Source: Parasphingopyxis algicola (lineage in GTDB: Bacteria; Pseudomonadota; Alphaproteobacteria; Sphingomonadales; Sphingomonadaceae). Taken from it: a stretch of 64,000 bases of DNA. Under the pieces are notes generated by a model. That model had not been told where the DNA came from. It ran no database searches and saw only the letters and a list, made by a program, of their open reading frames with translations. The translations under genes and the position numbers were made by a program. Positions 1 to 10,298 of this stretch are shown here, one piece after another. The stretch lies in the NCBI RefSeq assembly GCF_013378075.1, contig NZ_CP051131.1, forward strand, positions 1,178,001 through 1,242,000, in the 5' to 3' direction. How positions within the stretch are numbered: position 1 is the stretch's first letter; the number at the start of each line of letters is the position of its first letter.

Positions 1-177
1 CCGATCTCCGTTGGAGATCAATTTGAACCGCGCGGCTTTACAGATTTCCCCTTGAAGTTAGCTGAAGGCTCTATTCTAAAAGTAGTTGATATCAATCACT
101 ACATCTGGGAAATTGAAACTAGTCATGTGGGCCACAAAGTGATGATTGTGGTCGAAATCGCACCAAGAAACGATTGA
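1..177 (+). CDS. 3' part of an unknown AT-rich gene (partial at window edge)
   Basis: An open frame runs from the first base to a TGA at 175-177 and encodes the last 58 residues of a protein that begins outside the window. The peptide has alternating hydrophobic and charged residues (for example EGSILKVVDINHYIWEIE), suggesting a small beta-rich domain, but I recognise no family. Base composition is clearly more AT-rich than the following ATP synthase genes, and codons such as TTA, CTA and AAA are common in it. The usual upstream neighbour of atpD is atpG, whose end this does not resemble. I infer an acquired gene placed inside or next to the atp operon. It could also be a non-coding AT-rich stretch that happens to be open. 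Confidence 0.5.
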   Translation, partial: PISVGDQFEPRGFTDFPLKLAEGSILKVVDINHYIWEIETSHVGHKVMIVVEIAPRND

Positions 178-189
178 ATTAGGAAATAA

Positions 190-1638
<1,449 letters not shown>

Positions 1639-1646
1639 CTTCTAAA

Positions 1647-1670
1647 GCCCCTCCCCGTTGCGGGAGGGGC
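1647..1670. repeat. GC-rich hairpin between atpD and atpC
   Basis: GCCCCTCCC at 1647-1655 and GGGAGGGGC at 1662-1670 form a perfect 9-bp stem with a 6-nt loop. The right arm ends directly before the GGAG ribosome binding site of atpC. It resembles the CCTCCCC/GGGGAGG palindromes at 43468-43486 and 43590-43608, so it is probably a member of a dispersed palindrome family. It might also affect atpC translation or transcript processing. Confidence 0.7.
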
Positions 1671-1681
1671 GGAGATACCCA

Positions 1682-1945
1682 ATGGCTTTGAATTTCGAAC
1701 TCGTCACGCCGGAAAAGCTTCTCCGCTCGGAGGAAGTGCATATGGTCGTCGTGCCCGGCACGGAAGGCGATTTCGGCGTGCTCGAACGCCATGCCCCGGT
1801 CATGTCGACGATCCGCGACGGCGCGATCCAGATCTTCAAGACCGCCGGCGGCACGCCGGAGACGATCAAGGTCGAGGGCGGCTTTGCCGAGGTCAACGAC
1901 AAGGGCCTGACGATCCTTGCCGAAAAGGTCGTCGAGGCCGAATAG
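1682..1945 (+). CDS. atpC: ATP synthase F1 subunit epsilon (short form)
   Basis: Epsilon subunit of F1, which links the rotor to catalysis and can inhibit ATP hydrolysis. The 87 residues cover the N-terminal beta-sandwich (starting [14 protein letters not shown], with the [18 protein letters not shown] loop) and stop there. The C-terminal pair of inhibitory helices found in the roughly 135-residue enterobacterial protein is absent. The stop codon is clean, so this looks like a genuine short form rather than a frameshift. ATG 1682 is preceded by GGAG; the TTG at 1658 lies in the hairpin and is unlikely to be used. It is cotranscribed with atpD. Confidence 0.95.
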   Translation: MALNFELVTPEKLLRSEEVHMVVVPGTEGDFGVLERHAPVMSTIRDGAIQIFKTAGGTPETIKVEGGFAEVNDKGLTILAEKVVEAE

Positions 1946-2092
1946 CGCCCGCGCGCTTTCGCTTTCAATGTAGGAAAAACTGTGCGAGCCCGGCGATGCG
2001 TATTCGCCCGGGTCAGCCCGCAGCTGCGACTGCAGGAAAATATATGTCCGGCAGAAACGTCGCTGTGTGTGAAGTTTGTAAACTTTGCGCAA

Positions 2093-3034
2093 TTATCGTG
2101 CGGGAACAGCGGCGCGCCTGCGCTGCCGGTTCCACAGCCACAGTCCCGCCCCGATGATCAGCGCCGCGCCGCCCATTGCCAGCGGATCGGGATAATCGCC
2201 GTAGAACAGCACGCCGATCGCCACCGCGGTCAGCAGCTGGACATAGACCATCGGCGCCGTTTCGGCCGCGGACGCCTTCGTCGTCGCCATATAGACCAGC
2301 CAGTGACTGAAGGACGCCGTGACCGCCACGAGGCAGCAGCGCGCGATTACGCTCCAGTGCGGCATCGTCACCTGCAGCGCCTCGGCGCCCGAATAATGAC
2401 CGAGCGCCGCGGCCAGGATAAGCACCGGCGTGGCGATCGCCGAGATCAGGACCTGCATCAAGAGGCCGGAGCCCGTGCCCGCGGCCATCCGGTTGAAGAT
2501 GATCGTGAACGAAAAGCAGATCGCCGCGCCGATCGGCAGAAGCACGACCCAGCCGAGATCGAACACATTGGGCCGCAGCACCAGGATCATGCCGAGAAAG
2601 GCGATACCGGTCGCGTACCAGGTGATGCGCGGCATCCGTTCGCCGAGCAGGATCGTCGAAAGGATGGCCGTGATCATCGGCGCGGTGAACTGGATCGCCG
2701 TCGCATCGGCCAGCGGCATGACGAAGATCGAGCTGAAGAAGAACAGGGTGGCGAGGCCGACCGATACCCCGCGGCCGAGCTGCACCCAGGGTCGCGGGCA
2801 GCGCAGCCCCTTGCGTCCCTCGAGGATCAGCAGAAGGACCAAAAGTCCAAGCGCACCAATGCTGTAGCGCAACGCCGCGACCGCGAGACCCGGCCATTCG
2901 CCCGCCATCGACTTGACGATGCCGTCGCCCATCGAAAGACAGGCGAAACCGGCCAGCGCCAGCAGCAGACCGATAGCGGTCGCATCGCCGCCATTAACCG
3001 TATTTTGCGGATTTCCGGGGGTTTTCAGGGCCAT
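2093..3034 (-). CDS. EamA/DMT-family transporter
   Basis: Inner-membrane permease of the drug/metabolite transporter superfamily. The 313-residue protein has about ten hydrophobic segments arranged as two EamA repeats; the first includes the pattern PLADATAIQFTAPMITAIL and the second TTKASAAETAPMVYVQLL, both typical of the family. Substrate cannot be told from sequence. It is transcribed away from cpaF and towards atpC, with no partner gene. The start ATG at 3034 is the first reasonable start. Confidence 0.9.
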   Translation of the reverse strand: MALKTPGNPQNTVNGGDATAIGLLLALAGFACLSMGDGIVKSMAGEWPGLAVAALRYSIGALGLLVLLLILEGRKGLRCPRPWVQLGRGVSVGLATLFFFSSIFVMPLADATAIQFTAPMITAILSTILLGERMPRITWYATGIAFLGMILVLRPNVFDLGWVVLLPIGAAICFSFTIIFNRMAAGTGSGLLMQVLISAIATPVLILAAALGHYSGAEALQVTMPHWSVIARCCLVAVTASFSHWLVYMATTKASAAETAPMVYVQLLTAVAIGVLFYGDYPDPLAMGGAALIIGAGLWLWNRQRRRAAVPAR

Positions 3035-3137
3035 CGCTTCCCTTTGACGGCTATTAGCTAATTGTCAAAGTTTTCAATCTATTCACCATGTCGAACACGG
3101 GCTCGCCAACGGCGGGCATATCGTATTGAGGGATGGG

Positions 3138-4664
3138 ATGAGCGCATTTGGACGAAAAGGCGGCGGGCAGAAACCTTCCTTCGGCGTAGCGCGTCCGATG
3201 AAGGGCGGCGGCGCCCCGGCACCGAAACCCACGCCCGAAGATGAAGAACCGCAAGGCGGCGAGCAATTCCCGCCGATCGAATCGCTCGATCTTCCGGGCG
3301 CCGAGGATGACGGCTCGCTTTCCATTCCCGAAGCCGATGCGATGTCCAAGCTCAACGATCGCGCCAATGCGATCGCCGAGGAAGTCGAGGAAGCACAGGG
3401 TTTCGAGGCCTCTGTCCACAAGATCAAGGAACAGGTGCTGCCGCGCCTGCTCGAACGCGTCGATCCCGAAGCCGCCTCGACCCTGACCAAGACCGAGCTT
3501 GCCGAAGAATTCCGTCCGATCATCTCCGAGGTGCTCGCCGAACTGAAGATCACGTTGAACCGGCGCGAACAGTTTGCGCTCGAAAAGGTACTGGTCGACG
3601 AGCTGCTCGGCCTCGGCCCGCTCGAGGAACTGCTGGCCGATCCGGACATCAACGACATCATGGTGAACGGTCCCGAGCAGACTTATGTCGAGCGCAAGGG
3701 CAAGCTCGAACTCGCCAAGATCCAGTTCCGCGACGAGGATCATCTGCTCCAGATCGCCCAACGTATCTGCAACTCGGTCGGCCGCCGCGTCGACCAGACC
3801 ACGCCGCTCGCCGACGCCCGTCTCGCGGACGGTTCGCGTGTGAATGTGATCGTGCCGCCGCTGTCGCTGCGCGGCACCGCGATCTCGATTCGTAAATTCT
3901 CCGACAAGCCGATCACCATCGACATGATGAAGGAATTCGGTTCGATGTCGGACAAGATGGCGACCTTCCTCAAGGTCGCTGGCGCCAGCCGCTTCAACGT
4001 CGTCATCTCGGGCGGTACGGGCTCGGGCAAGACGACGATGCTCAACGCCATGTCGAAAATGATTGACCCGGGCGAGCGCGTGCTGACGATCGAGGACGCC
4101 GCCGAGCTTCGGCTGCAGCAGCCGCACTGGCTGCCGCTCGAAACGCGCCCCGCCAACCTCGAGGGCAAGGGCGAGATTTCGATCGGCGACCTCGTGAAGA
4201 ACGCGCTGCGTATGCGCCCCGACCGCATCATCCTGGGTGAGATTCGCGGCGCGGAATGCTTCGACCTGCTCGCCGCGATGAACACGGGCCATGACGGCTC
4301 CATGTGTACGCTCCACTCCAACAGCCCGCGCGAATGCCTCGGCCGTATGGAAAACATGGTCATGATGGGCGACATCAAGATCCCGAAGGAAGCGATTTCG
4401 AAGCAGATCGCCGACTCGGTCGATCTCATCATCCAGGTGAAGCGCCTGCGCGACGGTTCGCGTCGGACGACGAACATCACCGAGGTGATCGGGATGGAGG
4501 GCGATGTGATCGTCACCCAGGAGCTGTTCAAGTTCGAGTATACGGGCGAGGACGATGACGGGAAGATCGAGGGCGAATACCGCTCGATGGGCCTGCGCCC
4601 GTACACGCTCGACAAGGCAAAAGCCTATGGCTTCGAACAGCCCTGTCTCGAGGCCTGTCTCTAA
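3138..4664 (+). CDS. cpaF: CpaF/TadA-type secretion ATPase
   Basis: Hexameric ATPase of the type II/IV secretion superfamily that powers assembly of Flp/Tad pili. The N-terminal 70 residues are low-complexity and Pro/Glu-rich, followed by the CpaF N-terminal helical domain and the RecA-like domain. Walker A GGTGSGKT is at residues 292-299, and downstream HSNSPREC and RDGSRRTTNITEV are characteristic of CpaF. The ATG at 3138 (MSAFGRK) follows a GAGGGATGGG purine tract; a TTG at 3126 would add four residues. No other cpa/tad genes are visible nearby, so it is either an orphan or separated from the rest of the locus. Confidence 0.93.
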   Translation: MSAFGRKGGGQKPSFGVARPMKGGGAPAPKPTPEDEEPQGGEQFPPIESLDLPGAEDDGSLSIPEADAMSKLNDRANAIAEEVEEAQGFEASVHKIKEQVLPRLLERVDPEAASTLTKTELAEEFRPIISEVLAELKITLNRREQFALEKVLVDELLGLGPLEELLADPDINDIMVNGPEQTYVERKGKLELAKIQFRDEDHLLQIAQRICNSVGRRVDQTTPLADARLADGSRVNVIVPPLSLRGTAISIRKFSDKPITIDMMKEFGSMSDKMATFLKVAGASRFNVVISGGTGSGKTTMLNAMSKMIDPGERVLTIEDAAELRLQQPHWLPLETRPANLEGKGEISIGDLVKNALRMRPDRIILGEIRGAECFDLLAAMNTGHDGSMCTLHSNSPRECLGRMENMVMMGDIKIPKEAISKQIADSVDLIIQVKRLRDGSRRTTNITEVIGMEGDVIVTQELFKFEYTGEDDDGKIEGEYRSMGLRPYTLDKAKAYGFEQPCLEACL

Positions 4665-4691
4665 GACATTCCCGATTGACTGGAGCGCGGT

Positions 4692-4753
4692 AGCCCTGAG
4701 CCTGTCGAAGGGCGCTTCATCATGGATAAGCGGACTTCGACACGCTCAACCCT
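4692..4753. repeat. REP-like palindrome with TGAGCCTGTCGAAG core
   Basis: Left arm AGCCCTGAGCCTGTCGAAG (4692-4710) pairs imperfectly with CTTCGACACGCTCAACCCT (4735-4753). The same core recurs at 8823-8852, at 42856-42872 inside a gene, and as a variant at 43561-43583. This is a dispersed palindromic element; its position after cpaF would allow a 3'-end role. Confidence 0.75.
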
Positions 4754-4781
4754 AACGGCTTTGGCTTAATCGTACCGTAAT

Positions 4782-5609
4782 TCACCGCCGCCGGACGATC
4801 CGTTTCGATAATGCGCTTGGCGCCGTCACCACCGTTTCAAGCATTGCCTTATTGCGGTCGCCGGCACCTGCGATCAGCCCGGGGATGAGCTCTGCCTCGG
4901 GCAGGTTGCGCCAATATTTTTTCGGCATCTCGGCCGTCATCGCCTTTACCTTGAGCCGCGCCGGATTGAAGATCGCGGCGAAATAGGCCTTCCACTCCGC
5001 CTCGACCATATCGGCATCGGGCACGTCCTGCCGCGACGCGCCCGGGCCGTAGCGCAGCGCGCCATCCTGCCAGACCGCCGAGCGTTCGGGCGTCAGGATC
5101 GCCCAGTCCATGTTCGGAAAGCGGCGGACGAAGAAGGGCGTCGCCAGCTCGACGATCCGATGGTCGGGCTCGAACCAGGCGGCGAACCGTTCGCGCCCGT
5201 CCCGTTCGCCCAGTTTCCGGAAGCGAACGAAGGCATGCATCTTGTGCCGGTCCCGCCGGATCGCCTTGGCGCGTTTCAGCGTCCAGGCGACATCGGGATC
5301 GGCGGCGTTGGCGAGCAGCGCGGGCTCGCCCTGGAGCCGGACCAGCAAGCGGTAGAGCCGGGCGAACCGCTCCTCGTCGCGATGGCAGATCACATACCGG
5401 CTCAGCGTCAGGAAGCGGCGCGGCGCACGGACCGCGACCGGAGGCGGCGCTGCGCTTCGCCATTCCTCTTCGCCCGCGAAGAGACCGCGCTGCGCCTCGC
5501 CGCACCGCCAATCGACCGCTTCGGGCGGGACACCCTCGGCGCACAATGCGCGGGCGGCAGAGCGCCATCCTTCCCAGTCCGTGGGCGAAGCGAGCGGGAC
5601 GAGCGGCAT
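4782..5609 (-). CDS. DUF4130 protein (TIGR03915-like), radical SAM partner
   Basis: A 275-residue protein of the family found beside or fused to uracil-DNA-glycosylase-like proteins (putative DNA metabolism protein). It contains the family features RHKMHAFVRFR and FFVRRFPNMDWAILTP, and the late PKKYWRNLPEAELIP segment. No uracil-DNA glycosylase domain is present in this gene; homologs in other bacteria often carry one. Its ATG at 5609 shares a base with the TGA of the upstream radical SAM gene (TGATG), so the two are translationally coupled. Biochemical role is unknown; DNA repair or modification is the family-based inference. Confidence 0.85.
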   Translation of the reverse strand: MPLVPLASPTDWEGWRSAARALCAEGVPPEAVDWRCGEAQRGLFAGEEEWRSAAPPPVAVRAPRRFLTLSRYVICHRDEERFARLYRLLVRLQGEPALLANAADPDVAWTLKRAKAIRRDRHKMHAFVRFRKLGERDGRERFAAWFEPDHRIVELATPFFVRRFPNMDWAILTPERSAVWQDGALRYGPGASRQDVPDADMVEAEWKAYFAAIFNPARLKVKAMTAEMPKKYWRNLPEAELIPGLIAGAGDRNKAMLETVVTAPSALSKRIVRRR

Positions 5610-6856
5610 CAGAACAGCGAAAGCTGTTCTGCCGGCGGCGCCAGTCGCGCGGCGAGCCCCGGGCTGTCGGTCAGCGATCCGGGCGACCAGTCCGCCGCCT
5701 CGATAAAGGGCAGCAGCTTCTTCACCGACGTGGTGAGCCGCGCGAGATCGTCCAGCCGCAGCCGCGCATGGCGCCGCGCCGCCAGCAGCTTGCCGATCGC
5801 GATCGGTCCGAGCCCCGGAACCCGGAGCAGTGTTTCGCGCGGCGCGCGGTTGATATCCACGGGGAACCATTCGCGATGGACGAGCGCCCAGGCGAGCTTG
5901 GGATCGATGGCGAGATCGAGCATCCCTTGCGCGCCGCCGTCCATGATCTCGTCGACACCGAAGCCGTAGAAGCGCAGCATCCAGTCCGCCTGGTAGAGCC
6001 GGTGTTCGCGCACCAGCGGCGGGCGGACCGGCGGCAGGTCCGCCGAGGCGTCGGGAATCGGGCTGTAGGCCGAATAATAGACGCGCCGGAGCCTGTAAGA
6101 GCCATAGAGCCGCGTCGAAGCACGCAATATCTGGCCGTCGTCCGACCCGTCCGCACCGACAATCATCTGGGTCGATTGCCCGCCGGGCGCGAAGCGCGGC
6201 GGCTTGGCCCGGCGCAGCAGCCGGGATTTGCGGGCGTGCCGGTTTTCGTCGATGCCGCTGCGCACGTCGCCCATCGCCTTGCGGATCGTCGCGGCGGATT
6301 TTTCGGGCGCATAATGGCGCAGCCCCTCGGTGCGGGGCAGCTCGATATTGATCGAAAGCCGGTCGGCATGGCGGCCCGCCGCGGCGATCAGCTCGGGCGA
6401 CGCCTCGGGAATCGATTTGAGATGGATATAGCCGAGAAAGCCGTGATCCTCGCGCAGGCTGCGCGCAACTTCGACGATCTGCTCCATCGTATAGTCGGGC
6501 GAACGGATGATGCCGGACGAGAGGAACAGACCTTCGATATAGTTGCGCTTGTAGAAATCGAGCGTCAGCCGGACCAGCTCTTCGGGCGTGAAGCGCGCGC
6601 GTTCGACGTTGGACGACACCCGGTTGACGCAATAGCGGCAATCGAAGGTGCAGAAATTGGTCAGCAGCACCTTGAGCAGCGAGATGCAGCGCCCGTCCGG
6701 CGCATAGGCGTGGCAGATGCCCATCCCTTCGGTAGACCCGATGCCGCTGGTGCCGATCGCACTGCGCTTGCTGGTGCCCGACGACGCGCAGGACGCGTCA
6801 TATTTCGCCGCATCCGCGAGTATCCGGAGCTTCTCGATAGTGGTCCTGGCTGCCAT
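5609..6856 (-). CDS. putative DNA modification/repair radical SAM protein (TIGR03916-like)
   Basis: A 415-residue radical SAM enzyme. The cluster-binding motif CTFDCRYC gives cysteines 69, 73 and 76 in CX3CX2C spacing, expected to hold a 4Fe-4S cluster that cleaves S-adenosylmethionine. The C-terminal third has a helix-hairpin-helix-like segment (LRVPGLGPIAIGKLLAAR), consistent with nucleic-acid binding. It forms a two-gene unit with the DUF4130 gene downstream, as in many genomes. The substrate has not been established for this family to my knowledge. Confidence 0.9.
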   Translation of the reverse strand: MAARTTIEKLRILADAAKYDASCASSGTSKRSAIGTSGIGSTEGMGICHAYAPDGRCISLLKVLLTNFCTFDCRYCVNRVSSNVERARFTPEELVRLTLDFYKRNYIEGLFLSSGIIRSPDYTMEQIVEVARSLREDHGFLGYIHLKSIPEASPELIAAAGRHADRLSINIELPRTEGLRHYAPEKSAATIRKAMGDVRSGIDENRHARKSRLLRRAKPPRFAPGGQSTQMIVGADGSDDGQILRASTRLYGSYRLRRVYYSAYSPIPDASADLPPVRPPLVREHRLYQADWMLRFYGFGVDEIMDGGAQGMLDLAIDPKLAWALVHREWFPVDINRAPRETLLRVPGLGPIAIGKLLAARRHARLRLDDLARLTTSVKKLLPFIEAADWSPGSLTDSPGLAARLAPPAEQLSLF

Positions 6857-6914
6857 GCGCCGAGCCTATGAAAGGCCTGTGAACATATCAAGAACATTTG
6901 CTAATTTCGGGATT

Positions 6915-7100
6915 TCAGAGCCCGAACCCGAGGATCACCATCATCAGCGAGCCGACCAAGGCCAGCACCATCACCAGCGGCCAGTTGACCCAGCCTACAT
7001 GATCGAGATGCTCGCGATTGTTGCGGCGATGGTCCATCCAGCCGGCAGCCCCGGCGATCGCCAGCAGGGCGGCCGCCGCGATGAAATAGGGATTGTCCAA
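6915..7100 (-). CDS. small two-helix membrane protein
   Basis: Encodes 61 residues with two hydrophobic stretches (residues about 4-21 and 39-60) around a polar loop DHRRNNREHLDHVGW. This is the look of a small inner-membrane protein with both ends on the same side. It lies between phaR and the radical SAM gene on the same strand. Function unknown; no family recognised. Confidence 0.6.
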   Translation of the reverse strand: MDNPYFIAAAALLAIAGAAGWMDHRRNNREHLDHVGWVNWPLVMVLALVGSLMMVILGFGL

Positions 7101-7107
7101 GACTGCC

Positions 7108-7662
7108 CTATTTGCTGAGTTTTTCGATCTGTTCCTGCAGCTGGGCCAGCTGTTCCTTCAGCGCATCGACCTCGGCATCGCGATGGCTTTCCGCCTCGCC
7201 CGGCGTGTCCTTCTTGATCGATTGCTGGAAGGCGCCGGCCGCGGCCTCGAACATTTCCATGTTGCGGCGCGCAATCTCGCCGAACGGGCCCGAGCCGAGC
7301 GCGCCTTCCATCGCGTCGCGGAACTTGGCCTGGTTGCGCTGGAAGGCTTCCATCGAAGCCTCCAGATATTGCGGCACCATCGCCGACATCGAATTGCCGT
7401 ACATACCGATCAGATCGCGCAGGAAGCTGACAGGCAGCATATTCTGCCCATGGCTTTCCTCTTCCATGATGATCTGGGTGAGCACGCCGCGGGTGATGTC
7501 CTCGCCGCTCTTCGCGTCGATCACCTGGAAGTCGCGCTTGTCGCGGATCATGTCGCCCAGATGATCGAGCGTGATATAGCTGGAACTTTCGGTGTTATAG
7601 AGGCGCCGGTTGGCGTATTTCTTGATGATGACCGTGTCGGAATCGGAACCGGATTTAGCCAT
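7108..7662 (-). CDS. phaR: polyhydroxyalkanoate synthesis repressor PhaR
   Basis: A DNA-binding regulator that also binds PHA granules and represses phasin and PHA genes until polymer accumulates. The 184-residue protein begins MAKSGSD and has the PHB accumulation regulatory N-terminal domain with IIKKYANRRLYNT near residues 12-24, followed by the PHB_acc region and a C-terminal coiled coil (DALKEQLAQLQEQIEKL). I chose ATG 7662 because GGAG lies about 8 nt upstream; an in-frame ATG at 7668 is only 2 nt from that site. It is divergent from a PhaC-like gene, and a thiolase follows that gene. Confidence 0.95.
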   Translation of the reverse strand: MAKSGSDSDTVIIKKYANRRLYNTESSSYITLDHLGDMIRDKRDFQVIDAKSGEDITRGVLTQIIMEEESHGQNMLPVSFLRDLIGMYGNSMSAMVPQYLEASMEAFQRNQAKFRDAMEGALGSGPFGEIARRNMEMFEAAAGAFQQSIKKDTPGEAESHRDAEVDALKEQLAQLQEQIEKLSK

Positions 7663-7666
7663 GAAC

Positions 7667-8743
7667 ATGTCTCCAAATGTTGGAGTCGGTTTAGCACCGG
7701 GAGATAGTGCACTGCAACACAAACCCCGCCCGCTCCCGCTTTTCCTCGATTTGCTGCGCAGCGAAACCGCAGCATCGCCAGAGCGGATGGCGGCCGCTTT
7801 GGCGGGCCTCACCGCATATCAGCAGGCCGAGCGGCCGCCCGCGTCGCCGCCCGTTCCGGTCGCCGCCGAGGCGGGGCGTGCGCGCCTCCTCGATTATGGC
7901 GGAGACGGTCCGGCAGCGATCTTCGTTCCCTCGCTGATCAACCCTCCGACCATCCTCGATCTGGCCGAAGACAATTCGCTGCTCCGCTGGCTCGGCGGCC
8001 AGGGCGTGCATCCCTTTCTCGTCGACTGGGGCACGCCGGGACAGGACGAGGCCGACCGCACCGTCGCCGGCCATATCGAAACATTGCTGCTGCCGTTGAT
8101 CGACGCACTGGATCGACCCGCGCACCTGATCGGCTATTGCCTCGGCGGGACGATGGCGATCGCGGCAGCGGCCCTGCGCAACCCGCTCTCGCTCACCACC
8201 ATGGCCGCGCCCTGGCGGTTCGACGGCTTTCCTGACGAAGCGCGCGAGGGGCTCCTTCACCTCTGGGAGAAGGCCGAACCTGCGGCGCGCGAGATCGGCG
8301 CGCTGCCGATGGAAGTATTGCAGACGGGTTTCTGGAAGCTCGACCCGGCCCGCACGGTGAGCAAGTTCGAAATGTTCGGGCGGCTCGATCCCGACAGCGA
8401 CAAGGCGCGCGCCTTCGTCGCGCTCGAGGACTGGGCCAATGACGGCGCGCCGCTGACCTATTGCGCGGGGCGCGAGCTGGTCGAGGATCTGTTCTGCGGC
8501 AACGCGAGCGGCGAAGGCCGCTGGACGGTCGCGGGCATGGCGATCGATCCCGCCGCCCCCCCCTGTCCCACGCTCGATATCGTCTCGACCAGCGACCGGA
8601 TCGTCCCGGAGGCAACGGCCGCGCGGGCCGGCGAGGTGCTGACGCTCGCGCAGGGCCATGTCGGGATGGTCGTCGGCAGTCGGGGCCGGACCGCTTTGTG
8701 GGAGCCGCTCGCGCAATGGCTTTCGCAGGTGCAACATAGCTGA
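7667..8743 (+). CDS. PhaC-like alpha/beta hydrolase
   Basis: Alpha/beta-fold protein with the lipase-box-like motif GYCLGG; with the start chosen here the cysteine is residue 158. A cysteine nucleophile in this box is typical of PHA synthases, although the protein is much shorter than class I PhaC (about 590 residues) and near class III size. The neighbours phaR and an acetyl-CoA acetyltransferase support a PHA role (synthase-like or mobilising). The start is uncertain: ATG 7667 (358 aa) overlaps the phaR start, while a CTG at 7712 has GGGAGA 7 nt upstream and begins just before the conserved PRPLPLFLDLL region. Confidence 0.8.
   Translation: MSPNVGVGLAPGDSALQHKPRPLPLFLDLLRSETAASPERMAAALAGLTAYQQAERPPASPPVPVAAEAGRARLLDYGGDGPAAIFVPSLINPPTILDLAEDNSLLRWLGGQGVHPFLVDWGTPGQDEADRTVAGHIETLLLPLIDALDRPAHLIGYCLGGTMAIAAAALRNPLSLTTMAAPWRFDGFPDEAREGLLHLWEKAEPAAREIGALPMEVLQTGFWKLDPARTVSKFEMFGRLDPDSDKARAFVALEDWANDGAPLTYCAGRELVEDLFCGNASGEGRWTVAGMAIDPAAPPCPTLDIVSTSDRIVPEATAARAGEVLTLAQGHVGMVVGSRGRTALWEPLAQWLSQVQHS
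7706..7720. promoter_or_regulatory. candidate PhaR-type site in the phaR/hydrolase overlap
   Basis: AGTGCACTGCAACAC contains TGCACTGCA, a TGC-rich dyad. Published PhaR sites in alphaproteobacteria are TGC-rich, so this could be an autoregulatory operator. It lies upstream of phaR on the minus strand and inside the annotated 5' end of the divergent hydrolase, which would fit a later hydrolase start. This is inference from motif flavour only. Confidence 0.3.
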
Positions 8744-8770
8744 TAGGCTGAGCCCAGATTTCCCGTCCGG

Positions 8771-8852
8771 GCTGAACCCGTCGAAGCCCTGCCCTTCTTC
8801 AACCTCTCGATAGGAAGGACAGCCCTTCGACAGGCTCAGGGCAGACGGGTTG
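8771..8852. repeat. REP-like palindrome upstream of the thiolase gene
   Basis: AACCCGTCGAAGCCCTGCCC (8775-8794) faces CCCTTCGACAGGCTCAGGGC and GACGGGTT (8823-8851), giving an imperfect long inverted repeat with the TTCGACAGGCTCAG core of the family at 4692-4753. It occupies most of the gap between the hydrolase and the thiolase. Confidence 0.75.
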
Positions 8853-8886
8853 GTTTTCACGCGTCCGTTTCGAGGAGTCCCTGCCC

Positions 8887-10059
<1,173 letters not shown>

Positions 10060-10298
10060 CGGCACCGAATACCGGCGAGTAAAGCAAATTTGCCAGATTT
10101 CTGCGGCTTTCGGAGCGCATGTTGCCCCATTGTCACAGGCGGAGATATTCGCCTCGATATCAATGGTTTGCGAGAGATAGTGCCTTCACACTGGCTGATT
10201 TTGGCGCTCTAATGCCTTCATTGATGTGAATGGGGCAAGATGCGGATCTGCATTTTGTAAGAGCACAGGGGGCGTCTAAACTCGGGAGTTTAGGGGCA

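Noticed and set aside
1982-3061. Open frame of 359 codons on the plus strand over the DMT transporter
   Set aside because: Translation is dominated by Arg, Gln, His and Asp, typical of the reverse strand of a membrane protein gene.
4782-6641. One 619-codon minus-strand frame covering the DUF4130 and part of the radical SAM gene
   Set aside because: Only the last 275 codons (from ATG 5609) have family features; the rest is an alternative frame of the radical SAM gene. The genes are coupled, not fused.
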